Shown here: positions 12,444-23,500 of the stretch, in pieces
Position numbering within the stretch: the stretch's first letter is position 1
Layout of the letters: each line of letters begins with the position of its first letter
DNA from: Okapia johnstoni
Lineage: Eukaryota; Chordata; Mammalia; Artiodactyla; Giraffidae
Direction: 5' to 3'
NCBI GenBank assembly: GCA_024291935.2
Contig: CM044308.1
Coordinates: forward strand, 115,222,501 to 115,286,500
DNA: 64,000 nucleotides
The notes under the pieces: model-generated
The model's input: only the letters and a program-made list of their open reading frames with translations
What the model was told of the DNA's origin: nothing
Database searches by the model: none
Position numbers and translations under genes: made by a program

Positions 12444-12990
12444 GGGGACCCTGTGCAGTTCCGCAACTGGCTTCAGGTTGATCAGATTTCAGGGAAAGAG
12501 TTCCCAGTCCTCGGGGCTCTGCTTAAAGCCTGACGTTAAAGGGAGGGAAGGAAAAGCCAGCATCAGGCAGGGCAGCACCATCGGAGTTTATCCTGAGAGC
12601 CCAGCTGCACGCTGCCAGGGGTGAGTGTTTATATTAAAAAAAAAAAAAAAAAAAAAACACATTCAAACTCTAGCTCCTGATTTTTTCCAGGCGATAAGGA
12701 GGGCTGGTTTTATTTAGGGAGACACCAAGGTGATGTGGAAGAGATGTGGGTGGGAAGGGAGAGCTTAGCCAATGGAAATAAAGTCCTCCCCCCTACACAC
12801 GCCACTAGAGACAAGATTAAAAGCGAGAGCGAGGGAGAAAATGCTTAAAACAAGTCGCTCAGCAGCTCGGAGCCTGTTAACCAGTGCATAATGCCCCGCG
12901 TTCAGCATCCTGGGGATGTCAGGGCGGCCACGCTGATGCACTGCGGGCGGGCGCAGCGGCCGAGCTTCAGGGGCCCCCGCCGCCGCCACC
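12444..12990 (-). promoter_or_regulatory. ASIC2: Probable 5' UTR of ASIC2a with T-tract and upstream ORF
   Basis: This is the sequence immediately 5' of the ASIC2a start codon on the minus strand. It holds a 23-base homopolymer (A on the plus strand at about 12634-12656, T in the transcript sense), a plus-sense CCAAT within 12766-12774, and a minus-strand open frame of 74 codons (12765-12989) that would be an upstream ORF if transcription starts above 12989. The start-codon context is moderate (C at -3, G at +4). No convincing TATA box is visible, so the transcription start cannot be placed. Whether all of this is UTR is inference. Confidence 0.55.
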
Positions 12991-13420
12991 GCCGCGGCCG
13001 CCCGGGTCCTCTCCTCTGCCCGTGCTGTTTTGGACTCCGGATCGCGTTTCTCGCCGCCGGCCTCTGTCCCTCCTCTCCTCTCGTTCTCCGGGCCCCCTTC
13101 TTATTGGGCAGAATTCCAAATGCCGGGCGGTCCGCGGCTCGCGCCTCCTCGGAGAGTAGGCAGCGCGCGCGGCCGCGGAGAGGCGAGGACCGGGAGGCTG
13201 GGGGCTCCAGAAGGGGACTCGTCTGTCTCCCACCCCCGCCCCGCCAACCCCATCCCACCCCCCAGGAAAAGCGAGGAGCCAGAGGGCACCGAGAGAGCCG
13301 GCCTCCCTCACCCCCTCCACCAGCAGGCTGTTGGGATGGGGAGAAGGCCGGTGGGGGTGGGGAGAGGGCTGCTGGGGGGGGCCGGGGGACCCGGTGAAAG
13401 TTTCTTTTTGGTCTGTTTTG
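12880..13420 (-). promoter_or_regulatory. ASIC2: CpG-rich promoter region of ASIC2a
   Basis: Dense CpG dinucleotides and GC tracts occur here (for example the GCCGCCGCC run near 12977 and GGGCGGGC near 12947), while the flanks are CpG-poor. GC-box-like GGGCGG/CCCGCC motifs recur, and an inverted CCAAT (ATTGG on plus) lies at 13103-13107, correctly oriented for minus-strand transcription. The block is about 450-1000 bases upstream of the ASIC2a start codon, which fits a TATA-less CpG-island promoter of a neuronal gene. CpG observed/expected was not computed. Confidence 0.75.
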
Positions 13421-14517
13421 GAGGGAGCTAGTGGGGGCCTCTCCCCCCAGGGGGAGAACCAGCCCCTCTCCCCGGGGGGAAGGACTTGACAGCCGCCCCC
13501 TATAGGTGGCTGGAAGGTACCTTGATCAACTCCCAGGAGCCTGGTATGGGGGTGGAGGCAGCAAGCCTTTGCACCAAGATCTGCTCCCAGGTCAGACCCA
13601 GCCTGGGGTCTCCAGACACAGAGATGCTGGAAGCTGGGGAAGGAAGGGAACCCTGGAAAACCCCTGATGCCTGCGGGAGGGGGACATTGCAGGGTACGAG
13701 GTGCCCCAGGCGCCCCTGGGAGACCACAGGCAGAGCAACAAGTAGCCTCCACCTCCGCAAAGATGTCAGGAGATTTTTGCATCTGAAAGAGAAAGACAGC
13801 TGGGGTTCCAGGTAGGACTGGCTGCCTTCCCTTGGGCTGTGTGTATGTATGTGTGTGTGTATGAGTTCTACCCCAGGATTTGCCAGATGGAAACACAGCT
13901 GGAGCTATAGATGGGAAAGAAAGATTGGGCTTCCAGCCACCTACCTCCTTTTTTCCTGAAAATCCACTGGAAGTCAGCCCCTGCTAGCAGGTGGGTATGA
14001 CTTGCCCAGTGCCAGGGATCAAAGGGCTGGAACCTATACAGTCAGTGAGGCTAAATCCCCCTCAGGAGGAAAGGAACAGAAAGTTCCAGGGGCCAACCCA
14101 ATGCACACTGCCAAGCTGGGGCAGAGCCACACAGAGATACCGTGTGGAGCCAACCTGGTGTCCCCAGGGCATGCCCAGCTTAAACAACACTCCTTGAGAA
14201 GAAGGCAGTTTAGGGAACGTTGCTCTTGGTTTGTATCTACTTCGAAATATTTCTCTATCCCATCTTCCCTCTCGCTTAACCAGATCCAAACTGGGAACAG
14301 AGTCTGGATGCGCACTGAGGCAACACATGGCATTAAATTGGTGGCTTATCGATCCTGGGAGCTTAAAGAACAGAAGCATCCCAAATAAGGACAAATGACA
14401 GAGGCCAGTTAACTTCATGCATGTGTCAGCCCAGAGGTTCCCAATCCCTGCCTCAAGCTGCCGAGATGCGGGCAGGATTTCAAAACAGTGGGAGTCAAGA
14501 CTAAACTAAGAATCTAT

Positions 14518-14810
14518 CATAGGCTTTCCTGGTAGTCCAGTCATTAAGAATCTGCCTATCAATGCAGGGGACATGGGTTTGATCCCTGGTCCAGGAAGAC
14601 CCCACGTACGGCAGGGCAACTTAGCCCATGCACCACAACTACTGAGTCCACATGACCTAGAGCCTGTGTTCTGCAATAAAGAGAAGTCACTGTAATGAGA
14701 AGCCTGTGCACCTCAACTAGAGAGTATCCCTGACTTGCCACAACTAGAGAAGGCCTTCACACAGCAATGAAGACCCAGCACAGCTGAAAATAACTGAATT
14801 AATTTTTTTA
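14518..14810 (+). repeat. CHR-type SINE with target-site duplication
   Basis: The full-length CHR body runs from GGCTTTCCTGGTAGTCCAG to AGACCCAGCACAGC and an A/T-rich tail. Flanks AAGAATCTAT (14508-14517) and AAGAATCGAT (14811-14820) match at nine of ten bases. Confidence 0.9.
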
Positions 14811-14839
14811 AAGAATCGATTGTGTGTCAGGACTGGGTA

Positions 14840-15005
14840 AGGATGTCCTTTCATTTCACTAAGGCTTTCAACCACCGTGACAGGTGTGTGTTATTACCCC
14901 ATATATACACACAAATAAACAGAGGCTCACAAGAGTAAAGTCACACAGCTCGTGAGTGCCCAAGCAGGATTTGAACTCAGGCTTTTACCTCCAAAACACG
15001 GGCTC
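14840..15005 (-). repeat. MIR fragment
   Basis: It reads TCACACAGCTCGTGAGTGCC then GATTTGAACTCAGGC, the reverse MIR 3' half, after a diverged core. Confidence 0.65.
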
Positions 15006-15057
15006 AAAGGCATAGTCAAAACATGTCTTCCCAAATTTAGGAAGAGGACAAGCATTT

Positions 15058-15394
15058 CTACTCCACTTTGGTAGCTCAGTTGGTAAAGAATCCACCTGAA
15101 ATGCAGGAGACCCTGGATTGATTCCTGGGTTGGGAAGATACCCTGGAAAAGGGTTAGACTACCCACTCCCATATTCTTGGGCTACCCTGGTGGCTCAGCT
15201 GGTAAAGAATCCACCTGCAGTGCTGGAGACCTGGGTTTGATCCCTGGGTTGGGAAGATCCCCTGGAGAAAGGAAAGGCTACCCACTCCAGTATTCAGGCT
15301 ACCCACTTCAGTATTCTGGCCTGGAGAATTCCATGGACTATATAGTCCATGGGATCGCAAAGAGTCGGACACGACTGAGTGACTTTCACTTCCC
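15058..15394 (+). repeat. Bov-A2 dimeric SINE
   Basis: Two tRNA-like heads in tandem (about 15058 and 15178) are followed by one BovB-derived tail ending GAGTCGGACACGACTGAGTG. The second monomer carries a short internal duplication (CTACCCACTCCAGTATTC, then CTACCCACTTCAGTATTC, near 15277-15318). A (CA)n run follows. Confidence 0.9.
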
Positions 15395-15589
15395 CCATTT
15401 TACACACACACACACAAACTCACCTTGTACTACACACTGACCAGCTCCTCCTCCACAGATGTGAAGCAGCCCTCCTCTTCCTCTTCACCAAGCCAGGTCC
15501 CTTTTGGCCATGTTTTTCATAGCACCAGGCCCTCCTCCTCCAGGACTACCTCCCTGATGCACCTCTGTAGTCTTTGGCTCATTAGCCTG

Positions 15590-15690
15590 TTCAACAAATC
15601 TGTGTATCTCTGACTCCATACCAGACACTCCATTGGTTTGGGGTAAACAGAGAGGAATGGGATATACTTCCTACCCTTGATAATTCAGGG
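15590..15690 (+). repeat. L2 LINE fragment
   Basis: TTCAACAAATCTGTGTATCT then CATACCAGACACTCCATTGG resembles the L2 3' region motif for TTCAACAAATATTTATTGAG and what follows it. Confidence 0.5.
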
Positions 15691-16250
15691 TTCCACAAGG
15701 CTGGAGGCAGCGTTCATTTTGCAAGCTGATCCTGTACATATGGAAGGCAGGGAGAGACCAAAGAAAGAGGCAGCCACTGCAGATTGGTTGGTGACAGGTT
15801 TAAAAAGCAAGAGAACTTACACACAAGTCTTACGTGCTGCCAGAGGAGTAGGTCTCTGCACCAAGTTTTAGAAGCTGAAATAAAAGCCTTAGAGGCTTCC
15901 CTGGTGGCTCAGTGGTAAAGAATCTGTCTGCCAACACAAGAGACACAGGTTCGATCCCTGAGTTGGGAAGATCCCTTGGAGAAGGAAGTGGCAATCCCCT
16001 CCACTATTCTAGCCTGGAAAACTCCATGGACAGAGGAGCTTGATGGGCTACAGTCCATGGGGTTGCAAAGAGTCAGACCTGACTGAGCAACTAAACAACA
16101 ACAGTTCAGAGGCCTTAATTGGGGTCAGGAACATAGACTATCCAGATAGTCTCATCCCCACCTTACTCTCTCAAGGCTGATGTCCTGAGGCATCTTCCAG
16201 CCCAGGAAATGCACACGCACAATCTAAAGACAGGGAAGAAGTGAGGAGAC
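15690..16250 (+). repeat. LTR-like interspersed repeat, copy 1 (SINE-interrupted)
   Basis: It shares a block (ATGGAAGGCAGGGAGAGACC, then GAGGCAGCCACT, AAGCAAGAGAACTTAC and TTACTCTCTCAAGGCTG) with copies at 23.1-23.5 kb and, in reverse, 30.65-31.08 kb. A Bov-tA SINE splits it at 15894-16103. I cannot name the family; the length and spacing suggest a solo LTR. Confidence 0.6.
15894..16103 (+). repeat. Bov-tA SINE
   Basis: A complete monomer from GGCTTCCCTGGTGGCTCAG to GACTGAGCAACTAAACAACA. Confidence 0.93.
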
Positions 16251-16534
16251 TCTGATTGCCCCGGACCTGTCCTCTGGATGACCTTTCCTAGGATTCCACC
16301 CTTCGTGACCCACTCTGACTCTTTCACACGTGCAGCCCCCTCCTTGGAAACATGCCCTGAAAGATCAGCCTGGGTTTCAGAGCTTGTTAGCTGGTTATCT
16401 GGCTACATTGAAGGCAGATGCCTCACCCACAATACAGGTGCAAGCAAGAGAAAACGTAAGACAATCATTCCCAAATCAATTTTTTCCACCCAGTGCCCCA
16501 TGATTTGAGCCACTGATTTATAAGCCCCACTATA

Positions 16535-16770
16535 CTTTAGCCACCTGAGGCAAAGAGCCAACTCATTGGAAAAGACCCTGATGCTGGGAAAGACTGAGGG
16601 CAGGAGGAGGAGGGGATGACAGAGGATGAGATGGTTGGATGGCATCACTGATTCAATGGACATGAGTTTGAGCAAACTCAGGGAGATAGTGAAGGACAGG
16701 GAAGCCTGGTGTGCTGTAGTCCATGAGGTTGCAAAGAGTCGGACACAGCTGAGCAACTGAACAACAACAA
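16535..16770 (+). repeat. BovB LINE, 3' end fragment
   Basis: It matches the last part of the BovB frame (TTTAGCCACCTGAGGCAAAG, then GATGGTTGGATGGCATCACT) and the 3' UTR ending AGTCGGACACAGCTGAGCAA. It is 5'-truncated, as usual for LINE insertions. Confidence 0.9.
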
Positions 16771-17896
16771 TAGGCTGGGGGTAGGATCATTCAGGGCATC
16801 CATTTGTGTCCTTGTGTTATTTAATAAAAAATCACATTAGCAGACAGAAGACTCACCAGGTATGAACACATACCATTTTGCTTGGCTAATGACCCATGTG
16901 TCTCCTACGAGGCAGCAGTGTTGTCCAAGGCCATCCTATGTTGGAGCAGAGCTTTTCTGATTGAGAATGCCAGGGTTCAGGAAGGACAGGCTTTGTTGGC
17001 TTTCATTCACAGCTTCGTGGGGCAGTTTAGTAAGGGCCTCTGTGTGTGCTTTGGTGTCCCCCAGGCCAATGGAGGGGACACAGACGGTGGTCAAATGATG
17101 GCACCGTGGAAATCAGAACATGTGCCCCTGGCCTCGAGGAGAGGAAGGCAGCAGTTTCAGGAACTTGACCTGGTTGGGTACGCCGTACTTCTTGGCTGAG
17201 GGAGGCAGCACTGTCAGGTGTGAAGAGATGAACTGAGAGTGAGATAGGCCAGACCAGGACCACACCTTCTCCCCTCAAAGGCGTGAGTTCAGCCACAGGT
17301 CTAGCCTGTTTCCACAGGCCCAGGTTGCAGCAGGATGATGGGATTCCAGTGGAAACTCCTCCTCGGTCAGGGGTGCAAAGCAACTCACCCATCCCAGTGG
17401 ACATCCCATGATAAATTCCAGTGGATGAAGCCTCTTCCAGGCTGATGGGGCTTGGTGTTCTCAGCTGCACGGCAGGCTGATCCACAGTGAGAGTCCAGGC
17501 AGTGGTTGTTTCCCACCATTTCCACACGTTTACAGGATGAGGTGCCCGGCATAAGGGGCCATAGGCCCTACCTGGCCAAGGTGGTTTTACCTGCTAGTAG
17601 TTTAATCTGCTGCTTTCATATCCCATTTTTCCTTTCTACTGCCCCTGTTGCTTACAGGATATAGGGAAGAAGGAACCTCCAGTCACTGTCATTTTTTTCC
17701 CCCATTTTGTACATCATGACCTTTGCAATGTGACCCCCATCACTATCTATTCGATGACAGTATCCATCCATGGTGCTCAGCCTTTCTAAGCCCCCCAGGA
17801 GTCGCAGCTTGGTTTGCACAGTCACAGGGGACAGCTTGGGTTAAGCCAGACTCAGTGTCCACACAAACCAGGGCGTATTGAGAACCCTCACTCAGC

Positions 17897-18027
17897 TGCT
17901 GCTGCTACTAAGTCGCTTCAGTCGTGTCCGACTCTGTGCGACCCCATAGACAGCAGCCCACCAGGCTCCGCCATCCCTGGGATTCTCCAGGCAAGAGTAC
18001 TGGAGTGGGGTGCCATTGCCTTGTCTG
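17897..18027 (-). repeat. Bov-tA SINE fragment with perfect duplication
   Basis: The BovB-derived half (GCTACTAAGTCGCTTCAGTC to GGGGTGCCATTGCC) is flanked by perfect CCTCACTCAGC repeats (17886-17896 and 18028-18038). It inserted as a short form lacking the tRNA head. Confidence 0.92.
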
Positions 18028-18498
18028 CCTCACTCAGCAGGAAGAGGCAAATAATAATCAGTTTGCCAATCTCTCACCAGTAGGTACGCCAGTGGACAGC
18101 CCTACCACCCTCCTATGGTAGTTACCTTGAGCATTGTTTAGAACACACAGGACATGCTGTTACTACATTAACCAAGTCACTGTCTATCAAGGGCCACCTG
18201 GTGTCCTTGATAACACACCCTCCTACCCAAGCACCTTGTGTCCCCACCTCCCGTGGGATGCATAGGTTCATCAGCCATATCCACTGAAGAGTCACTTGCC
18301 ACGGCTCATACCCAGGCTAGAGCGTCTGCTTCCTAACTGCCAGGACATGTGAGCTGAGATGTGGAAACAGTGAGCATTGCCTCCATCTCTAACAGGTGAA
18401 CCCAAATATCTTTCCACATATCCTGACTCCACAAGGGCTTATCCATGATCATCCAGTCTCGGCTTCCCATTGTCCAAGTCTTAGAACAGACCCCTTTA

Positions 18499-18626
18499 AA
18501 AAAAATTATTTTTTTAACTAGTGCTGCCCAGCCTGCAAAAGTCTTAGTTCCCCAAGCAGGGATCTAACCCACAACCTCTGCAATGGAATCTCGGAGTCTT
18601 AGCCACTAGACTGGCACAGAAGTCCC
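18499..18626 (-). repeat. CHR-2-like SINE
   Basis: It reads in reverse from an A/T-rich tail through GTTCCCCAAGCAGGGATC to the head. AGAACAG...CCCTTT-type flanks on both sides (18483-18498 and 18627-18640) are an imperfect duplication. Confidence 0.8.
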
Positions 18627-19120
18627 AGAACAGCCCTTTAGAACAGGCTAACTGTCAGAGCAAAGGATTATCAGCCAGGCCTCATGACTAGTCACCAGCC
18701 AAATCACTTGGAGTTCTGCCCTCTGGCTACTGTGGTTTGTTCCTGTGTCCAGGTGTCTATGTACAAGGCCTCAGAGGGACCTTCTCCCACTCCCTCCCTA
18801 CAGACCACAGGAATAGTGGCAGGGGCATTTGGAGAATGTACCTTCTCTACAGGGCCTGGGACACGCACCTTTCTAGAGGCAGTGGGCTGGTGGATGGGGT
18901 GCCCCCTGCTACAAATACTTATGTGACACTTAGTCAAAGTGGGGGTTTGAGCCAAGACAGAGGTGTATGGATGGAACATATTCTCAACCTACACCTTGAT
19001 AGAAAGGGAAGTTCTTACCAGGATGTGCTGTTCCTTTTTGAGACTCTACCCTGAGGAGCTCTGCTTATCCTACTAGGACCTGGTACTCTGTGGGGGAGAT
19101 CAGCTTTCTGCCCCCTCCCA

Positions 19121-19316
19121 CTTGTCATCATTTAGTTGCTAAGTCATGTCCGACTTCTTGCAATCCCACCAGGCTCCTCTGTCCATTCGATTTCCCAGGC
19201 AAGAATACTGGAGTGGGCTGCCATTTCCTTCTCCAGAGGATCTTCCCACCCCAGGGATCGAACTCGCATCTCCTGCATTGGCAGGCAGATTCTTTACCAC
19301 TGAGCCACCTGGGAAG
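19121..19316 (-). repeat. Bov-tA SINE with perfect duplication
   Basis: A full monomer in reverse, flanked by CCCCCTCCCA at 19111-19120 and 19317-19326. Confidence 0.94.
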
Positions 19317-19680
19317 CCCCCTCCCAGAGCTGGGACCAAAATTCTAAAGGTTCTCTCTTCTCTGCTATGTTTGCCACTGTACCCAACCCTACTTCTCAGA
19401 GGCCCAGACCCACCAAATGTTGGCCCTGCTTGGGAGATGCCCAGAACTTACATCTGCTTCACCGGCTATTTCATCTTCTCAAAGGCAGCTCACGGCTCTG
19501 ATGCCTAGCCCCACACCTTACCAGGTGGTATAAGAGACAGATGGGGAATAAAAGTTCTCCCAAACCCCCAAATCCCTACAAAGGCTGAATGGTACCTCTT
19601 TCATAGTCTTAGAGGTCGGATAGGCTTTTGCCCATGGTCAACCACAGCTTCTGGGACAGCATAAGTCTTATCTGACCAGT

Positions 19681-20711
19681 CAGTTCAGTTCAGTTGCTCA
19701 GTCGTGTCCGACTCTTTGTGACCCCATGAATCTCAGCATGCCAGGCCTCCCTGTCCGTCACTAACTCCCGGAGTTTACCCAAACCCATGTCCATCGAGTC
19801 AGTGATGCCATCCAACCATCTCATCCTCTGTCGTCCCCTTCTCCTCCTGCTCCTAATCCTTTTCCAATGAGTCAACTCTTTGCATGAGGTGGCCAAAGTA
19901 TGGGAGTTTCAGCTTCAACATCAGTCCTTCCAATGAACACCCAGGACTGATCTCCTTTAGGATGGACTGGTTGGATCTCCTTGCAGTCCAAGGGACTCTC
20001 AAGAGTCTTCTCCAACACCACACTTCACAAGCATCAATTCTTTGGCGCTCAGCTTTCTTCACCATCCAACTCTCACATCCATACATGACCACTGGAAAAA
20101 CCATAGCCTTGACTAGACAGACTTTGTTGGCAAAGTAATGTCTCTGCTTTTAAATATGCTATCTAGGTTGGTCATAACCTTCCTTCCAAGGAATAAACAT
20201 CTTTTAATTTCATGGCTGCAATCACCATCAGCAGTGATTTTGGAGCCCCCAAAAATAAAGTCTGACACTGTTTCCACTGTTTCCCCATCTATTTCCCATG
20301 AAGTGATGGGACCAGATGCCATGATCTTGGTTTTCTGAATGTTGAGCTTTCAGCCAACTTTTTCACTCTCCTCTTTCACCTTCATCAAGAGGCTCTTTAG
20401 TTCTTCTTCACTTTCTGCCATAAGGGTGGTATCATCTGCATATCTGAGGTTATTGATATTTCTCATGGCAATCTTGATTCCAGCTTGTGTTTCTTCCAGC
20501 CCAGCGTTTCTCATGATGTACTCTGCATATAAGTTAAATAAGCAGGGTGACAATATACAGCCTTGACGTACTCCTTTTCCTATTTGGAACCAGTCTGTTG
20601 TTCCATGTCTAGTTCTAACTGTTGCTTCCTGACCTGCATACAGGTTTCTCAAGAGACAGGTCAGATGGTCTGGTATTCCCATCTCTTTCAGAATTTTCCA
20701 CAGTTTATTGT
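19681..20711 (-). mobile_element. BovB (RTE) LINE, 5'-truncated, defective
   Basis: It starts at the 3' end (CAGTTCAGTTCAGTTGCTCA on plus) and runs to the middle of the reverse transcriptase region. An open piece at 20350-20682 (110 codons) keeps the GKGVRQGCILSP block and the YADD catalytic motif. Other parts carry frameshifts and stops. It is truncated at CAGTTTATTG, so it lacks the endonuclease and the first RT motifs. It lies inside the ERVL-like relic and is therefore younger. Confidence 0.93.
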
Positions 20712-21069
20712 GACCCTCATGGCAGTGCCTGGGCCTTGAATTTTTTTTTTTTTTTGGTGGACTTACTGCCCAGCCTCTCCTTATAAATGTTCAAGCCGAG
20801 TCTGCAGAGGGCCTTAGTGCAGAGGCAAGTCTCTGCGTGTTAACATTGTATTAGCAACATGATGGGCCTGTTTGACTGGAGTGGGGAAGGGAAACAGGGA
20901 CAGGTTCTGAGGTATCATCCATGATGCATAGTGAGCTGTCCAGTAGCCTTGGGGAAGGTCCTTGAAAGGTCTGTGGTTGCCCCTTCCTCGGGAGGGCAAA
21001 TTGATCTTAGTTATCAGAAACCTGTACTGACCAGAGTCTTCATGAATCTTCTTTCAAATGAAAACATTT

Positions 21070-21190
21070 GGGAATTCTCTGGTGGTCCAGTGATTAGGAA
21101 TCCACGCTTCCACCGCAGGGACACGGGTCTGATCCCTGGTCAGGAAATTAAGATCCCACATGTCACACAGCTTGGCCAAATACAAATCAA
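21070..21190 (+). repeat. CHR-2-like SINE
   Basis: It runs from GGGAATTCTCTGGTGGTCCA to the ATCAAATGAAATG tail; the similar TCAAATGAAAACATTT upstream (21054-21069) suggests an imperfect duplication. Confidence 0.8.
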
Positions 21191-21199
21191 ATGAAATGA

Positions 21200-22440
21200 A
21201 ACATATTTACGTTAACACTTTTGCAAAAGCATCTGAGTAAAACAGTAATTGTAAATGACGCAAGACTTAAAAAATGGCCACTGTTAAAAGTCTGACGAGA
21301 GTTTGTTATAATGCAATTGACAAGGAAATTTATTTCTGTGACATACATTTTAAAATTATGGCAAATAACATTATGCCAGGACATATCAGACTTTTAGGAA
21401 TTCCATACAAATATACCATAAAGAAAATTAAGCATTGCTTATTTGACAGTGTTTCTCATTGTAATTGAACATATTTTTTAAAGCATAATTAGTTTAATTT
21501 TATAAGGAGAAAGAGCACATCTTTTGAGATATTCCAGGGGCCATCTGGAAAATCTCAAAGTTAGTTCAAGGTTAATAATAATTCACTTAAAGTTTAATTT
21601 TTTTAAAGAAATTGCCAAAAATATCAAAAGATTTTAAAACACTGTATTAAATAGGATCATAGGTCCCTGTGAAACAATACTTAGTTATCTATTTAACCAA
21701 AGTAACAATTAAAGACTTCAAAGGTAATTGTGCAAAGTTACACAATTGTAAAAAACAAAACAACAAAAAACACTTTGCTGTTTTAATAGAGAAAATTCAG
21801 CTTAAGTAATCAAAGATGTAATAAAGCCAGCGTGAGGCACAGAAAAACATTTTGATAAAACACAGAACCTTTGATTTCTAGGCAGCTTGTTTAAAAGGGA
21901 AAGAGAAACCTTTCAAAATTCTATTAATCTTATCCTCACATTAGTCCAAGAAAACTTTGTTCTTCCAGTGGATGAAAGAAAGTTAAGTTTTAGTTTTACA
22001 TAAACATACTATTGATATTAAAGTTTATTTTTGTTTAAGCCAATTAAGCAGAGCTCTTTTACAAATTAATTTTGGCAACACACTCCAGAAGTACAAAGCA
22101 TTGCATATATATGTAACGTTTATCCATAGACATATGTAAACATACAGGCAGACACCGAGACCCTAAAGTTTCCATTCCAAAACTTTAGCCATGGCTCAAC
22201 AATGTAAAATTCACCAGTTTATAAGTAACAGTTGAATCCAAATGGTGTCTCTAGCAGACAGAATAAGATAAGGCTACCCTCTCAGATGGCTAAAGCATTT
22301 TACTAATATTTGTGGAGAAGACTTTTCAAATTTGTATTTGCCCTTGACGAATAATCTTATTGACGCTGTGGACTAGATTTTGGGCAAGGGGCTTTTCTAT
22401 AGCAGTCTGTATTCTTAAAAGCCTCCTCCATTTTCTTTTC
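21200..22440. other. AT-rich, repeat-poor stretch
   Basis: About 1.2 kb of AT-rich sequence with no SINE, L1 or MIR signature I recognise and only short chance frames. It could be unannotated old repeat or conserved non-coding DNA. Confidence 0.4.
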
Positions 22441-23024
22441 TTTTTTTTTAGTCTTAGGCAGTTGGGCACAGCGTTTACATTTCAAATACATGATGAGATT
22501 TACAACTTCAAGGGACAGAGAAAGAATGCAGGCTTTCTCCTAGGAGTTTTGGGGCCCCTTTTTCTATTGTCAGAAGTCTAGGGTAATTACTATTTAAATT
22601 TTTCCTGTGCATTAGGGGTCTGAGGACTCAGGTTCATTGTCAATCATGGTAACATCCTCCTCTTTTATCTTTCCCAGGGACTCTGCCTCTTAGCTAATCA
22701 GGCTTTGTCACAAGAACTCAGACCTTAATCTGCAGCAGCCCGTGCCCTCCTAGCCTTGCTAAATAGCACACTACATCCCCAACTCATTATTCTACCCTCA
22801 CACCCTGTCTGCAGCCCCAAAGTGAGCCGAAGACGCCTGAATGTCCTTCTCTGACTTCAGCTCCTCCCCCAGCTCCCTAACCTGAGCTCCAGCCACTACT
22901 TGCATGAGCAACAGAGGCCAGCGGAACTGTTCACAGTAGCGACCAGTCATCCATTTCCCTTCTTTGTCACAAGGACACTACACGCAGTTCGTCAGGCAAG
23001 CACATTAAAACAGAAAACAGCTGG

Positions 23025-23500
23025 CACTTTCTGGGTGTCCAGATTTCCCCCATGGATACCTCTTTTCCAAGACCCATTTGTCTGGTCTCCTGGCTGGCTT
23101 GCCAATTGTTGGTTCTCAAACAACCCCGATACATGGAGGGCAAGGAGAGGCCAAAGAGAGAGGCAGCCACTCCCAACTGGCAGGTTAAATAAGCAAGGGA
23201 ACTTGCGTACAAGGCTTGTCTTGATGGGCTGCAAGGTGAGCAGATCTCCACTCCTGCCTGACAAATCTTAAGAGTTTATATAGAACCCTTAACTGGGTTG
23301 AGTCACACCAACTTACTCTCTCAAGGCTGTACCCTTGAAATAGCACCTAGTGTTAAACGGTGGGCGAAACGTGCTTTCCAAGGACCGGACATGGGTTAGG
23401 AGGCTCTCATTGCCTGGTTCCAGCCGATTGGGTCAACCAGCAGTCATGTCTTCTCAATGACGTCCTCCAATGTCAGGCAGAGAGACACAAGTCCCAGTGG
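23025..23500 (+). repeat. LTR-like interspersed repeat, copy 2
   Basis: It shares the GGGCAAGGAGAGGCCAAAGA, GAGGCAGCCACTCC, AAGCAAGGGAACTTGC and ACTCTCTCAAGGCTG blocks with the copy at 15.7 kb, and the later TCTCATTGCC and CCTCCTCCAA-like blocks with the reverse copy at 30.65 kb. Confidence 0.55.

Larger units (their letters stand above)
16880..20990 (-). mobile_element. ERVL-like endogenous retrovirus pol relic, nested with four insertions
   Basis: Minus-strand translation gives degenerate retroviral pol pieces in the right order from high to low positions: a stretch near 20.8-21.0 kb that could be pol N-terminal sequence, a possible RNase H piece near 18.75 kb (EALYIDTWTQE), then an integrase-core-like segment near 17.85 kb (YALVCVDTE, with the candidate first catalytic Asp codon at 17857-17859). 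Many stops and frameshifts break every frame, so it cannot make a product. It is split by a BovB fragment (19681-20711), two Bov-tA SINEs (17897-18027, 19121-19316) and a CHR SINE (18499-18626). Class III (ERVL) is my best guess from style; no LTR pair was matched with confidence. Confidence 0.6.

Noticed and set aside
11874..12533. 219-codon plus-strand frame opposite the ASIC2a exon
   Set aside because: It is the antisense shadow of the real exon and has no recognisable protein features.
12967..13896. 309-codon minus-strand frame across the CpG-rich region
   Set aside because: Low-complexity Pro/Gly/Arg/Ser content driven by GC-rich DNA and a CA-type run; no domain, and it overlaps the promoter. 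A chance frame.
16880..20990. Complete provirus with paired LTRs
   Set aside because: Only pol-like remnants are readable. The LTR-like repeat at 15.7 kb could not be shown to pair with another flanking copy in matching orientation.
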